Below are positions 44,269-51,785 of a stretch of 64,000 bases of DNA, piece after piece. The DNA lies in contig NZ_JAHTBL010000001.1 in the NCBI RefSeq assembly GCF_020177595.1, positions 62,001-126,000 of the forward strand, written 5' to 3'. The notes beneath the pieces were generated by a model. The model was given only the letters and a program-made list of their open reading frames with translations. It was not told where the DNA came from and did not search any database. The translations under genes and the position numbers were made by a program. Origin of the DNA: Cognatishimia sp. MH4019 (GTDB taxonomy: Bacteria > Pseudomonadota > Alphaproteobacteria > Rhodobacterales > Rhodobacteraceae). Each line of letters starts with the position of its first letter. Positions within the stretch are counted from its first letter, which is position 1.

Positions 44269-44865
44269 TCAGGGCCATAAAATCGGCCACAGCGACGCCA
44301 CCAAAAGCACCGCCATCGTGATATTGAACACCCGCAATTTGCGCGGGTCATCCAGCACACGGCGCAATTGCTGGCCCATCCAAGCCCACAGACCCACCGA
44401 CGGCAAATTGATTGCGCCAAAGACGACGCCCACCAGAAAAATCCCCCAAAATCCGGCACTGGGCACCGCGTAGACGCTGATTGCGGTCAAAGCCATCGTC
44501 CACGCTTTCGGGTTCACCCATTGAAAGGCCGCCGCTTGGAAAAACGTCATCGGCGTGCCCGTCGGCTCTTTCGCATCCGGTGCGGCGGCGGTGGCGATTT
44601 TCCACGCCAGATATAGCAGGTAGCCGACCGAGACGATCTTCAAGACTGTGTAACTCACTGGGAATGCGTCAAAAATCTGGATCAGCCCAACGCCCACCAG
44701 GACGACCATAAAGACGAATCCCAAAGCCACGCCCAGCATATGCGGCAGAGTGCGCCACACCCCGTAATTCGCGCCAGACGCCATCAGCATCAGGTTGTTT
44801 GGCCCCGGTGTGATCGAACTGACAAAGGCGAAGGCGGCGAGGGCGGTGAGAAGATCATAAGTCAT
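44269..44865 (-). CDS. LysE-family amino-acid exporter
   Basis: A 198-residue inner-membrane protein with about six helices. The family signature FVSSITPGPNNLMLMASGANYG lies at residues 14-35 and a conserved QWVNPKAWTMAL near residue 115. LysE/RhtB proteins export lysine, threonine, homoserine or similar compounds. It is divergent from an Lrp-type regulator gene, with two inverted repeats in the 73-base spacer, so it is very probably controlled by that regulator. Confidence 0.93.
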   Translation of the reverse strand: MTYDLLTALAAFAFVSSITPGPNNLMLMASGANYGVWRTLPHMLGVALGFVFMVVLVGVGLIQIFDAFPVSYTVLKIVSVGYLLYLAWKIATAAAPDAKEPTGTPMTFFQAAAFQWVNPKAWTMALTAISVYAVPSAGFWGIFLVGVVFGAINLPSVGLWAWMGQQLRRVLDDPRKLRVFNITMAVLLVASLWPILWP

Positions 44866-44890
44866 ACGCGCAATTTTATGGCGTCATACG

Positions 44891-44905
44891 TGCAATGAAA
44901 TTGCA
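44891..44905. promoter_or_regulatory. Lrp-type operator half, site 1
   Basis: TGCAAT-GAA-ATTGCA is a perfect 6-bp inverted repeat with a 3-base centre in the LysE/Lrp spacer, just upstream of the exporter start. It resembles the second repeat 14 bases away, so both are likely contacts for one Lrp/AsnC-type octamer. Confidence 0.6.
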
Positions 44906-44918
44906 AAGCTCATAGCTT

Positions 44919-44935
44919 TTGCGATAATATCGCAA
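44919..44935. promoter_or_regulatory. Lrp-type operator, site 2
   Basis: TTGCGATA-A-TATCGCAA is a perfect 8-bp inverted repeat with a 1-base centre, ending 3 bases before the Lrp-type gene start. Such position suits autorepression together with control of the divergent exporter. Confidence 0.65.
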
Positions 44936-44938
44936 TAT

Positions 44939-45391
44939 ATGGCGAAAATAGATGATATAACCGACCGAATATTGCACGAGCTGTCCCGTGATGGGCGGCT
45001 CAGCAATATTGAGCTCGCCGACCGCGTTGGGCTGTCGCCCTCTGCCTGCTTGCGCCGCGTGCAAGAGCTTGAAAAGACGGGCCTTATCAAAGGCTACCGC
45101 GCTATCCTCGATCGCGATCAGTTGGGGCAGGGCTTCACGGTTTATGTGATGGTCGGCCTCTCGGACCACTCCAAAGCCTCGCAAGAGCGTTTCGAATCCG
45201 CGATGCGCACCGCCCCAGAGGTCACGGAATGCCATAACGTGTCCGGCGTGTTTGAATACCTGTTGCGGGTCGAGGTGCCTGATCTGGCATCCTACAAGAC
45301 CTTCCATACGGACAAGCTGGGCCAAGTCCCCAACGTCAACGCGATCAACAGTTACATGGTGATGGGCTCGCCCAAGAACATGCGCGGCTAA
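44939..45391 (+). CDS. Lrp/AsnC-family transcriptional regulator
   Basis: A 150-residue regulator. The helix-turn-helix (about residues 5-55) contains ILHELSRDGRLSNIELADRV and SPSACLRRVQELEKTGLI. The C-terminal RAM domain, which binds amino acids, starts near GYRAILDRDQLGQGFTVYVMV and includes the HNVSGVFEYLLRVEV segment. It most likely controls the divergent LysE-type exporter in response to an amino acid. The ATG at 44939 has no strong ribosome site, so the mRNA may be leaderless or weakly translated. Confidence 0.93.
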   Translation: MAKIDDITDRILHELSRDGRLSNIELADRVGLSPSACLRRVQELEKTGLIKGYRAILDRDQLGQGFTVYVMVGLSDHSKASQERFESAMRTAPEVTECHNVSGVFEYLLRVEVPDLASYKTFHTDKLGQVPNVNAINSYMVMGSPKNMRG

Positions 45392-45774
45392 CCCCAGCTT
45401 GGTGGCTCGGTGGAGGGGGCGTAGCTGCCAAAGCTCCATTCATGTCCTTCGGGATCTTTCGCGCGGTAGCGCCATGTGCCCCATTCGGTTTGCTCGGGTG
45501 GATAGACAATCTGTGCCCCGGCTGCCTTTGCCGTATCGAAATGCGCCTGCACATCCTCAACGACAAGGTAAATGCCCGGCGATCCTTTCGCCATATCGGC
45601 TGTCCCCATCATGATGACCCCATTGCCAAAGCGCATTTCGGCATGTTGGAGCACACCATTCTCGTCGTCATAGCTTTGCACGACAGACAGACCAAAAGCC
45701 TTTGTGAGAAAGGCCATCGCGGCTTTGCCGTCGGCATAGCTCAGATAAGGAACAATGGATGGGGTGTGGGACAT
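45388..45774 (-). CDS. VOC-superfamily protein (PhnB/glyoxalase-like)
   Basis: A 128-residue protein of the vicinal oxygen chelate fold. The opening SIVPYLSYADGKAAMAFL, AEMRFGNGVIMMGTA and the C-terminal YRAKDPEGHEWSFGSY are typical of PhnB-like members. The reaction and metal use are not clear. It converges on the Lrp gene with a 4-base overlap of 3' ends. Confidence 0.88.
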   Translation of the reverse strand: MSHTPSIVPYLSYADGKAAMAFLTKAFGLSVVQSYDDENGVLQHAEMRFGNGVIMMGTADMAKGSPGIYLVVEDVQAHFDTAKAAGAQIVYPPEQTEWGTWRYRAKDPEGHEWSFGSYAPSTEPPSWG

Positions 45775-45827
45775 GATGCAAACTCCGGGTCAGGATGGAC
45801 CCAGTCTAGCACATGAATTGTCACGGC

Positions 45828-45871
45828 AAAAAAAAGGCGGCGACACCAGGGAGGAGGAGAGGTGCCGCCGC
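45828..45871 (-). ncRNA. CcsR-like sRNA hairpin b (CCUCCUCCC loop, with terminator)
   Basis: On the minus strand GGCGGCACC-TCTCCTCCTCCCT-GGTGTCGCC forms a stem with the CCTCCTCCC motif exposed in the loop, followed by GCC and eight T, so it also serves as an intrinsic terminator. It lies downstream of the DUF1127 gene and a similar hairpin. This matches the CcsR sRNAs of Rhodobacter, which are co-transcribed with a DUF1127 gene (ccaF1) and act in stress responses. The name is assigned by structure and position. Confidence 0.8.
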
Positions 45872-45879
45872 TAATTTTC

Positions 45880-45910
45880 AGACGTCCCAGGGAGGAGGAG
45901 AGGAACGCCT
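45880..45910 (-). ncRNA. CcsR-like sRNA hairpin a (CCUCCUCCC loop)
   Basis: On the minus strand AGGCGTTCC-TCTCCTCCTCCC-TGGGACGTCT folds into a hairpin with the CCTCCTCCC motif in the loop. It begins 19 bases after the DUF1127 stop and precedes hairpin b. The loop could pair with ribosome sites rich in GGAGG. Processing from the DUF1127 mRNA is expected from the Rhodobacter example. Confidence 0.78.
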
Positions 45911-45928
45911 GATCTCGAAATTTCGGGC

Positions 45929-46144
45929 CTACGCGTCGTAGGCAGCTTCCATCGCAACGCGCTTGAGCATCGACCGGCTCAAGCCCAGGTCGTTCAATTC
46001 GCGGTTGGACAGGGTGCGCAGCTCAGTCAGAGTGCGACGGTAAGTGCGATATGCAGCGTAGCGGGAGGCCAGCGAGGACCAAAGCGCTTTGGATTTTTCG
46101 ACGTGGCTATCGGAGCCAACTGATGTGTGCGTGACGTATGCCAT
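45929..46144 (-). CDS. DUF1127 small protein (CcaF1-like)
   Basis: A 71-residue Arg-rich protein. The DUF1127 motif TYRRTLTELRTLSNRELNDLGLSR (residues about 34-57) is complete. In Rhodobacter the equivalent CcaF1 binds RNA and is encoded just upstream of CcsR sRNAs, exactly as here. The N-terminal 25 residues are polar and not conserved. A candidate heat-shock-sigma promoter lies upstream. Confidence 0.92.
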   Translation of the reverse strand: MAYVTHTSVGSDSHVEKSKALWSSLASRYAAYRTYRRTLTELRTLSNRELNDLGLSRSMLKRVAMEAAYDA

Positions 46145-46202
46145 TGTTTCGCCTTTGATTTCGTGCTCGGTTGCGCAAGTGTTTCTAGCGCCGTTGGGTT
46201 AA

Positions 46203-46230
46203 ATATGGGTGAATGCTGCAGTTGCACAAT
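46203..46230 (-). promoter_or_regulatory. Candidate RpoH-type promoter of DUF1127-sRNA unit
   Basis: On the minus strand ATTGTGCA and CCCATAT are spaced by about 13 bases, resembling the -35 (CTTGAAA-like) and -10 (CCCCATNT) boxes of RpoH-dependent promoters. The -35 match is poor. In Rhodobacter the homologous unit is under RpoHI/RpoHII, so the site is reasonable but unproven. Confidence 0.3.
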
Positions 46231-46389
46231 GCCTGAATGATGCAAACCTGATATGCACGGGACGCATGGGACAATGCTGGGCGAAATCCAGGGCTGTTGC
46301 CTCATTTGCGGGCGGCTTATGTATTAAAGAGCGTCATCACTCGGAATAGAGCGGTTGCGAATGAGGCGGAATGCGTAAAGGGCGTGCAG

Positions 46390-47463
46390 ATGGCGATAAC
46401 ACGAGATCAGATCGAAACAGCACTCGGCAAGATCGCGCTGCCTCAAGGCGGCACATTGGTCTCTCAAGACATGGTTCGCGCGCTGACAATTGACGGCGGC
46501 ACGGTGAGATTCGTGCTCGAAGCACCGTCACCAGAGATCGCCCAGAAGATGGAGCCGATCCGCGCCGCCGCCGAACAGATGGTCGCCGCCTTGCCCGGCG
46601 TCGATCAGGTTTCCGTCGCGCTGACCGCTCATGGGCCTGCGCCGAAAGCGCCCGAGCCACCGTCGCTGAAGATCGGCGGCCATCCCAAGCCGCAAGAGGG
46701 GCCTTTGAAGGTGCCGGGCGTGGATCGCATCCTTGCTGTCGCCTCTGGCAAAGGCGGTGTCGGCAAATCCACCGTTTCCTCGAACCTCGCCGTGGCGCTG
46801 GCCCGTCAAGGGCGCCGGGTCGGACTGCTGGACGCCGATATCTACGGCCCCAGCCAGCCACGCATGATGGGGACGAGCAAACGCCCTGCCTCTCCAGATG
46901 GCAAAACGATCATCCCGCTAGAGGCCCATGGCGTGACCTTCATGTCCATCGGTCTGATGGTTGACGCGGCCAAGGCCGTTGTCTGGCGCGGCCCGATGCT
47001 GATGGGCGCGTTGCAGCAGATGCTGGGGCAGGTGCAGTGGGGTGATCTCGATGTGCTGATCGTTGATCTGCCACCCGGAACGGGCGATGTGCAACTGACG
47101 CTCTGCACCAAGGCTGAACTGACGGGCGCGCTTGTGGTCTCCACGCCGCAGGATGTGGCGCTTCTGGACGCGCGCAAAGCGCTCGACATGTTCAATACTC
47201 TGAAAACGCCTGTTCTGGGGTTGATCGAAAATATGTCCGGCTATGTCTGCGAAAAATGCGGGCATGAGGCACATATTTTCGGGCAAGGCGGGGTCGAGGC
47301 CGAAGCGGCTGCATTGGGTCTGCCGTTCCTTGGCGCGCTGCCCATTGATCTGGAGACCCGCGTGGCCGGAGACAGCGGCACACCGATTGCAGTGGGCGAC
47401 GGTGTCGTGGCGCAAGCCTACAGCGCGCTGGCCCGTCGTCTGGTCGATGGCGGGATGGCCTGA
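46390..47463 (+). CDS. Mrp/NBP35-type P-loop ATPase (iron-sulfur carrier)
   Basis: A 357-residue protein thought to carry and deliver Fe-S clusters in the cytosol. A MIP18-like N-domain (about 1-85) is followed by the deviant Walker A loop [31 protein letters not shown], and [13 protein letters not shown]. The cluster-binding CxxC lies in [15 protein letters not shown]. The start at 46390 (MAITRDQIE) is chosen because homologues begin there; the open frame extends to 46297. It stands alone upstream of a 663-base gap. Confidence 0.93.
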   Translation: MAITRDQIETALGKIALPQGGTLVSQDMVRALTIDGGTVRFVLEAPSPEIAQKMEPIRAAAEQMVAALPGVDQVSVALTAHGPAPKAPEPPSLKIGGHPKPQEGPLKVPGVDRILAVASGKGGVGKSTVSSNLAVALARQGRRVGLLDADIYGPSQPRMMGTSKRPASPDGKTIIPLEAHGVTFMSIGLMVDAAKAVVWRGPMLMGALQQMLGQVQWGDLDVLIVDLPPGTGDVQLTLCTKAELTGALVVSTPQDVALLDARKALDMFNTLKTPVLGLIENMSGYVCEKCGHEAHIFGQGGVEAEAAALGLPFLGALPIDLETRVAGDSGTPIAVGDGVVAQAYSALARRLVDGGMA

Positions 47464-47833
47464 TCCGGCAGCGTCCACCTCCGGCGGACATTTCCTTTTC
47501 TGATGTGGTGTGTTTGAGCACTGGGATCGCCATGGGAATTCATGGGTCTGCTTTGGGCTGGGCTGGTCAAAGCGCCGAATCGAAGCAAGCCATGGTCTTC
47601 GATTTTGGTGGATTTGCTCAGATTTTGCGACTAGATCGGCCTCAGAATTGAGGTAATATCAATTTTTCTGGGAAAAGATGGGAAAATTCTGAGCGTCCTT
47701 AATTTCACTATATATTGTGCCTTGATAGACTATAAATACATAATGAGGGTCTCAGTAAGCAATTTTCATACTATATCTTGTTTTTCAGCACCCTCTGAAA
47801 TATGATCTTGTTGCTCTTAGGTCAATTTTTTCA
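47464..47833. other. AT-rich spacer without a recognised gene
   Basis: The stretch after the Mrp-type gene is distinctly AT-rich, especially 47630-47830. I see no convincing coding frame, tRNA or strong hairpin in it. It probably holds the promoter of the division cluster near its right end. Confidence 0.5.
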
Positions 47834-47863
47834 TTGATTACCATGAAATCCCATGTCATCCCT
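47834..47863 (-). promoter_or_regulatory. Candidate MraZ-box array (three 10-bp repeats)
   Basis: On the minus strand the units AGGGA-TGACA, TGGGA-TTTCA and TGGTA-ATCAA follow one another at exact 10-base steps. MraZ of E. coli binds three TGGGA-type boxes separated by 5 bases near its own promoter. The array lies 264 bases before mraZ, at the start of the structured leader, so MraZ autoregulation of the cluster is likely. Confidence 0.55.
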
Positions 47864-48126
47864 TATGTATCGGATGAGGGACGGGCTTCAGGGGCAGATC
47901 AAGAACCCCGAACAAAAAGCACCAAGTCAGGTTTCATACAGGCACCCGCTTTCACCGAACAAAGAGATCCGGCGCGCGAGCGAGCAGACATCCCCCCAGG
48001 TGGCGCGCGCAGTCGGACATCCCGCAAGGGAAACGGGCGGCGGATTGGGCAGTGGCAGCAGCTCAATCCGCCGTTCCCATTTCAAGCCCCCGGTTTTCGG
48101 GGCAGGCATAGAAGGGCTACGGGACA
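47864..48126 (+). ncRNA. Long structured mraZ leader, UpsM-like sRNA candidate
   Basis: About 260 GC-rich bases without a credible gene separate the repeat array from mraZ. They include a perfect 10-bp stem CGGCGGATTG / CAATCCGCCG (48038-48047 with 48064-48073) and a second hairpin GCCCC...GGGGC at 48086-48103. In Rhodobacter sphaeroides the dcw cluster is preceded by a similarly long leader that yields the abundant sRNA UpsM. The ends of any transcript here are not determined; coordinates mark the region. Confidence 0.5.
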
Positions 48127-48630
48127 GTGGTTCGCAGGTTCAGAGGCGAGTTCGACCAGAAGGTCGATGGAAAGGGGCGGGTGTCTATCCCGGCCTCTTT
48201 TCGCCGTGTTCTGGAGGCGGGCGATCCGCAATTCACCCAAGGTCTGAGCCCTGAACTGGTGATCGTCTATGGCGATCACCGCCGCAAATATCTTGAATGC
48301 TACACGATGGATGCCATCGCCGAGGTGGACGACAAGATCGACGCGCTTCCCCGTGGTTCGATGGAGCGTAAGATGCTTCAGCGTCTGTTCCATGGCCAGT
48401 CCTTCCCAACCAGCGTTGACGAGACCGGCCGCATCGTGCTGCCCGCCAAACTGCGCAACAAGATCGAACTGGATGACGCGGCTTTCTTCATCGCTGCAGG
48501 CGACACGTTTCAGATTTGGAAGCCGGACACCTATCAAAGCGAAGAAGCCGCGCGCACCGACGAGTGGCTTGATGATTTACCCGAGGATTTCGACCCGCTG
48601 ATCTATCTGGATCAAGCGAAGGAGGGTTGA
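48127..48630 (+). CDS. mraZ: Transcriptional regulator MraZ
   Basis: The first gene of the division and cell-wall cluster, a DNA-binding AbrB-like protein that represses its own operon. It has 167 residues with two MraZ repeats: FRGEFDQKVDGKGRVSIPASFR (residues 5-26) and FPTSVDETGRIVLPAKLRNK near residue 95. The GTG start at 48127 is followed by the conserved VRRFRGEF. The C-terminal acidic tail is longer than in E. coli (152 residues). It is 3 bases ahead of rsmH. Confidence 0.95.
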   Translation: MVRRFRGEFDQKVDGKGRVSIPASFRRVLEAGDPQFTQGLSPELVIVYGDHRRKYLECYTMDAIAEVDDKIDALPRGSMERKMLQRLFHGQSFPTSVDETGRIVLPAKLRNKIELDDAAFFIAAGDTFQIWKPDTYQSEEAARTDEWLDDLPEDFDPLIYLDQAKEG

Positions 48631-48633
48631 GCG

Positions 48634-49617
48634 ATGGCAGCCAGCGCCGCCATCACACCGCCTGCGCCTCATATCCCTGTCTTATTGCGCCCGCTTTTGC
48701 GCGCCGTCGCGCCAGTGACCGGCGTTTGGCTGGACGGTACATTCGGGGCCGGGGGCTATACCCGGGCGCTTTTGGCTGCGGGGGCGGACAAGGTGATCGC
48801 GGTGGATCGCGACCCGTCGGTCTTCAAGATGGCCGAAAGCTGGGCCGCGCCCTATGGTGACCGGCTTGAGATGGTCGAGGGCACGTTTTCGCATTTGGAC
48901 AAATACGGTGCCGATCTGGACGGCGTTGTTCTGGATATCGGCGTCAGCTCCATGCAGCTTGATCAGGCAGAGCGGGGCTTTTCCTTCATGAAGGACGGCC
49001 CGCTGGATATGCGGATGAGCGCGCAAGGCATGACCGCGGCCGATCTGGTGAACGAGGCCGATGAGGTCACGCTGGCCGACATTCTGTATACCTACGGCGA
49101 AGAGCGCGCCTCGCGCCGGATTGCGAAAGCCATCGTCGCGGCGCGCCCGATCACGCGCACACTAGAATTGGCCAAGATCATCGAAGGGTGCCTGCCGCGC
49201 CCCAAGCCGGGCCAAAGCCACCCCGCGACCCGCAGCTTTCAGGCGCTGCGCATTGCGGTGAACGACGAATACGGCGAACTGGCTGATGGGTTGGAGGCCG
49301 CAGAACGCGCGCTCAAGCCTGGCGGCAAACTGGCCGTGGTCAGCTTTCATTCGGTCGAGGACCGGATGGTCAAGCGCTTCATTCAGGCGCGTTCCGGCAC
49401 TGGCGGTCGGGTGAACCGCTATGCGCCCGAGCCGGAACAGACCAAGGCACAGTTCAGCCCGGTGACACGCAAGGCGGTCGGCCCGGACGATCAGGAACTG
49501 CTTGAAAACCCACGTGCCCGGTCGGCGAAACTGCGCATCGCAGAGCGTACGGATGCGCCTGCGGGGGCAGTGGATCGCAAAGCCATTGGAATGCCTTTTT
49601 TGTTGGGGGACAGATAG
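48634..49617 (+). CDS. rsmH: 16S rRNA m4C1402 methyltransferase RsmH
   Basis: Methylates N4 of C1402 in 16S rRNA, using S-adenosylmethionine. It has 327 residues with [15 protein letters not shown], the SAM loop [48 protein letters not shown], and [17 protein letters not shown]. All family blocks are intact. It sits between mraZ and ftsL with gaps of 3 and 0 bases. Confidence 0.97.
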   Translation: MAASAAITPPAPHIPVLLRPLLRAVAPVTGVWLDGTFGAGGYTRALLAAGADKVIAVDRDPSVFKMAESWAAPYGDRLEMVEGTFSHLDKYGADLDGVVLDIGVSSMQLDQAERGFSFMKDGPLDMRMSAQGMTAADLVNEADEVTLADILYTYGEERASRRIAKAIVAARPITRTLELAKIIEGCLPRPKPGQSHPATRSFQALRIAVNDEYGELADGLEAAERALKPGGKLAVVSFHSVEDRMVKRFIQARSGTGGRVNRYAPEPEQTKAQFSPVTRKAVGPDDQELLENPRARSAKLRIAERTDAPAGAVDRKAIGMPFLLGDR

Positions 49618-49983
49618 ATGCGCGGCTTTCTTTATGTAATTTCAGCACTTGCCGTCGTGGCGCTGGCCTTTTGGGCCTACCAGCAGAACTACGCCACACA
49701 ACAGGCCCTGCGCGACGTGCGCGGGCTGCAAAACGAGATCGCGACCCAGCGATCCCATTTGGCCGTTCTGCGCGCCGAATGGGCCTATCTCAACCGCCCC
49801 GACCGGCTGCGCGATCTGGCCGAGATCAACTTTGACCGGCTGGGTCTTTTGCCCCTGATGCCCGAGCAGTTTGGCCTTGTGGATCAAGTTGCTTACCCGC
49901 CCGAGCCGCTACTGCCGATCACCAACCCGGTTGAGACGCGCGCAGGTCCCACCACCGATGACGAAGAGGTTCAGCTGCCATGA
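49618..49983 (+). CDS. ftsL: Cell-division protein FtsL
   Basis: A 121-residue bitopic protein of the divisome that links FtsQ/FtsB to FtsI/FtsW. One membrane helix (about residues 3-22, VISALAVVALAFWAYQ) is followed by a coiled-coil-prone segment (LRDVRGLQNEIATQRSHLAV) and YLNRPDRLRDLAE, common in alphaproteobacterial FtsL. Identification depends on gene order as well as sequence, since FtsL is poorly conserved. It overlaps ftsI by 4 bases. Confidence 0.9.
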   Translation: MRGFLYVISALAVVALAFWAYQQNYATQQALRDVRGLQNEIATQRSHLAVLRAEWAYLNRPDRLRDLAEINFDRLGLLPLMPEQFGLVDQVAYPPEPLLPITNPVETRAGPTTDDEEVQLP

Positions 49984-51764
49984 TTCGCACCCCTTTGCGC
50001 CCTCTGGCGCGCGTCCTCAAAGCCCGCCAGACCGGCGAAAACCCCGACGCAATTGAACGCGAGAACATCCGCCTGCGGCACGAGGAAATGCGCGACAAGG
50101 CGCGTTTGCGCGCTCAAGGCCGCTTGCTGGTGCTCAGCGTGTTTTTTCTGGGCGCGTTCATGACGGTCGGCGCACGCATGGGCCATCTGGCCGCGTCTGA
50201 GCCGATGGAGCCGCAAGCCCGCGCATCCGGCTCGCAAATTCTGGCTCAACGGGCCGACATCGTGGATCGCAACGGGCGCATTCTGGCGACCAATCTGGAA
50301 ACGCACGCGCTCTATGCGCAGCCCCCCATCATGATCGACAAGGAAAAGGCTGCGCGCGAGTTGGCCGTGATCTTCCCCGATCTTGACGAAAAAGAGCTGC
50401 TGGAAGACTTCACCGGCAAGCGCGAGTTCCTCTGGATCAAAAAGAAACTCAGCCCCGAACAGAAGCAGGCCGTCCATGATATCGGCGATCCCGGCCTGCT
50501 CTTTGGCACCCGCGAAATGCGCCTGTATCCCAATGGCAGTCTTGCTGCACATATTTTGGGTGGCGCATCTTTTGGGCGCGAAGGCGTACACAGCGCCGAA
50601 GTGATCGGTGTTGCCGGTGTCGAAAGTCGTTTTGACGAGTTCCTGCGCGATCCGGTCAATGAAGGCGCACCGCTGGAGCTGTCGATTGACATGACCGTGC
50701 AGGCCGCGGCCGAGCGTGTGCTGTCTGGCGGCATGAAGCTGCTCAACGCCAAAGGTGCTGCATCCGTGTTGATGGATGTGCATACGGGCGAGATCATCTC
50801 GATGGTCAGCCTGCCTGATTTCGACCCCAACATTCGCCCACGCCCGCCCACCGAAGGGGAGCCGGGCGATAGCCCGATTTTCAACCGCGCGGTGCAGGGT
50901 CTTTATGAGCTTGGATCGACTTTCAAGATTTTCACCTCCGCCCAGGCGCTGGAACTGGGCCTGGTCAATCCCGAGACCATGATCGACACCAAGGGGCCGA
51001 TGGTTGTCGGGCGTCACCGGATTCGCGATTTCCGCAATTACGGACCGGAGTTGAGCGTCACCAATGTGATCGTCAAATCCTCCAATATCGGCACGGCGCA
51101 TATGGCGCTTGATATCGGGGCCAAGCGGCAGCAGGACTTCCTGCGCAGCCTCGGCTTTTTTGAGCCGACCGCGGTCGAGCTGACCGAAGGCCCCGGCGCA
51201 CAACCGCTTTTGCCCCGGCAGTGGAAAGATATCTCGACCATGACAATCTCCTACGGTCACGGTCTTTCGGCCAGCCCGCTGCATTTGGCGGCGGCCTATT
51301 CGTCGCTTCTGAACGGTGGCACCAAGATCACGCCGACGCTGCTCAAGCGCGTCACGCCGCAAAACGGCCCGCGCATCATCTCGGAACAGACCTCTAAACT
51401 GTCGGCCTCCATGTTGCGTCAGGTCGTCACCAAGGGCACAGCCAGCTTTGGTGAAGTGCCGGGCTATCACGTGGGTGGCAAGACCGGCACCGCCGACAAG
51501 CCGCTCACCAACGGGCGGGGGTATTATGACGACAAGGTCATTTCGACCTTTGCATCTGTCTTTCCGGCCCATGATCCAAAATATGTTCTGATCGTCGCGC
51601 TGGACGAGCCGACAGAAACCTCCGGTCCCAAACCGCGCCGCACGGCAGGGTGGACGGCTGTTCCAGTTGCCTCGGAAATGACGCGCCGCATGGCCCCGCT
51701 TTTGGGGCTCAGACCAGAGATTGCACCCGCAGCACCGGCTAAGGTAACACTGACCTCGAACTGA
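49980..51764 (+). CDS. ftsI: Peptidoglycan transpeptidase FtsI (PBP3)
   Basis: Septal class B penicillin-binding protein that cross-links new peptidoglycan together with FtsW. It has 594 residues: a cytosolic basic stretch, a membrane anchor near residues 45-63, a dimerisation/pedestal domain (RADIVDRNGRILATNL) and the transpeptidase domain. Active-site motifs are GSTFKIFT (SxxK), SSNIG (SxN) and GKTGTAD (KTG). The end has a Pro/Ala-rich tail. The start overlaps ftsL by ATGA. Confidence 0.96.
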   Translation: MIRTPLRPLARVLKARQTGENPDAIERENIRLRHEEMRDKARLRAQGRLLVLSVFFLGAFMTVGARMGHLAASEPMEPQARASGSQILAQRADIVDRNGRILATNLETHALYAQPPIMIDKEKAARELAVIFPDLDEKELLEDFTGKREFLWIKKKLSPEQKQAVHDIGDPGLLFGTREMRLYPNGSLAAHILGGASFGREGVHSAEVIGVAGVESRFDEFLRDPVNEGAPLELSIDMTVQAAAERVLSGGMKLLNAKGAASVLMDVHTGEIISMVSLPDFDPNIRPRPPTEGEPGDSPIFNRAVQGLYELGSTFKIFTSAQALELGLVNPETMIDTKGPMVVGRHRIRDFRNYGPELSVTNVIVKSSNIGTAHMALDIGAKRQQDFLRSLGFFEPTAVELTEGPGAQPLLPRQWKDISTMTISYGHGLSASPLHLAAAYSSLLNGGTKITPTLLKRVTPQNGPRIISEQTSKLSASMLRQVVTKGTASFGEVPGYHVGGKTGTADKPLTNGRGYYDDKVISTFASVFPAHDPKYVLIVALDEPTETSGPKPRRTAGWTAVPVASEMTRRMAPLLGLRPEIAPAAPAKVTLTSN

Positions 51765-51785
51765 CGCGTGAACCGGGGGCCGGGC

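Noticed and set aside
47834-48110. Short open frames (about 60-137 codons) before mraZ
   Set aside because: Several overlapping frames of low-complexity translation without ribosome sites cross the structured leader; none resembles a known protein.
47864-48126. RNase P RNA in the mraZ leader
   Set aside because: The GAGGAAAGTCC and ACAGAA signature blocks of RNase P RNA are absent.
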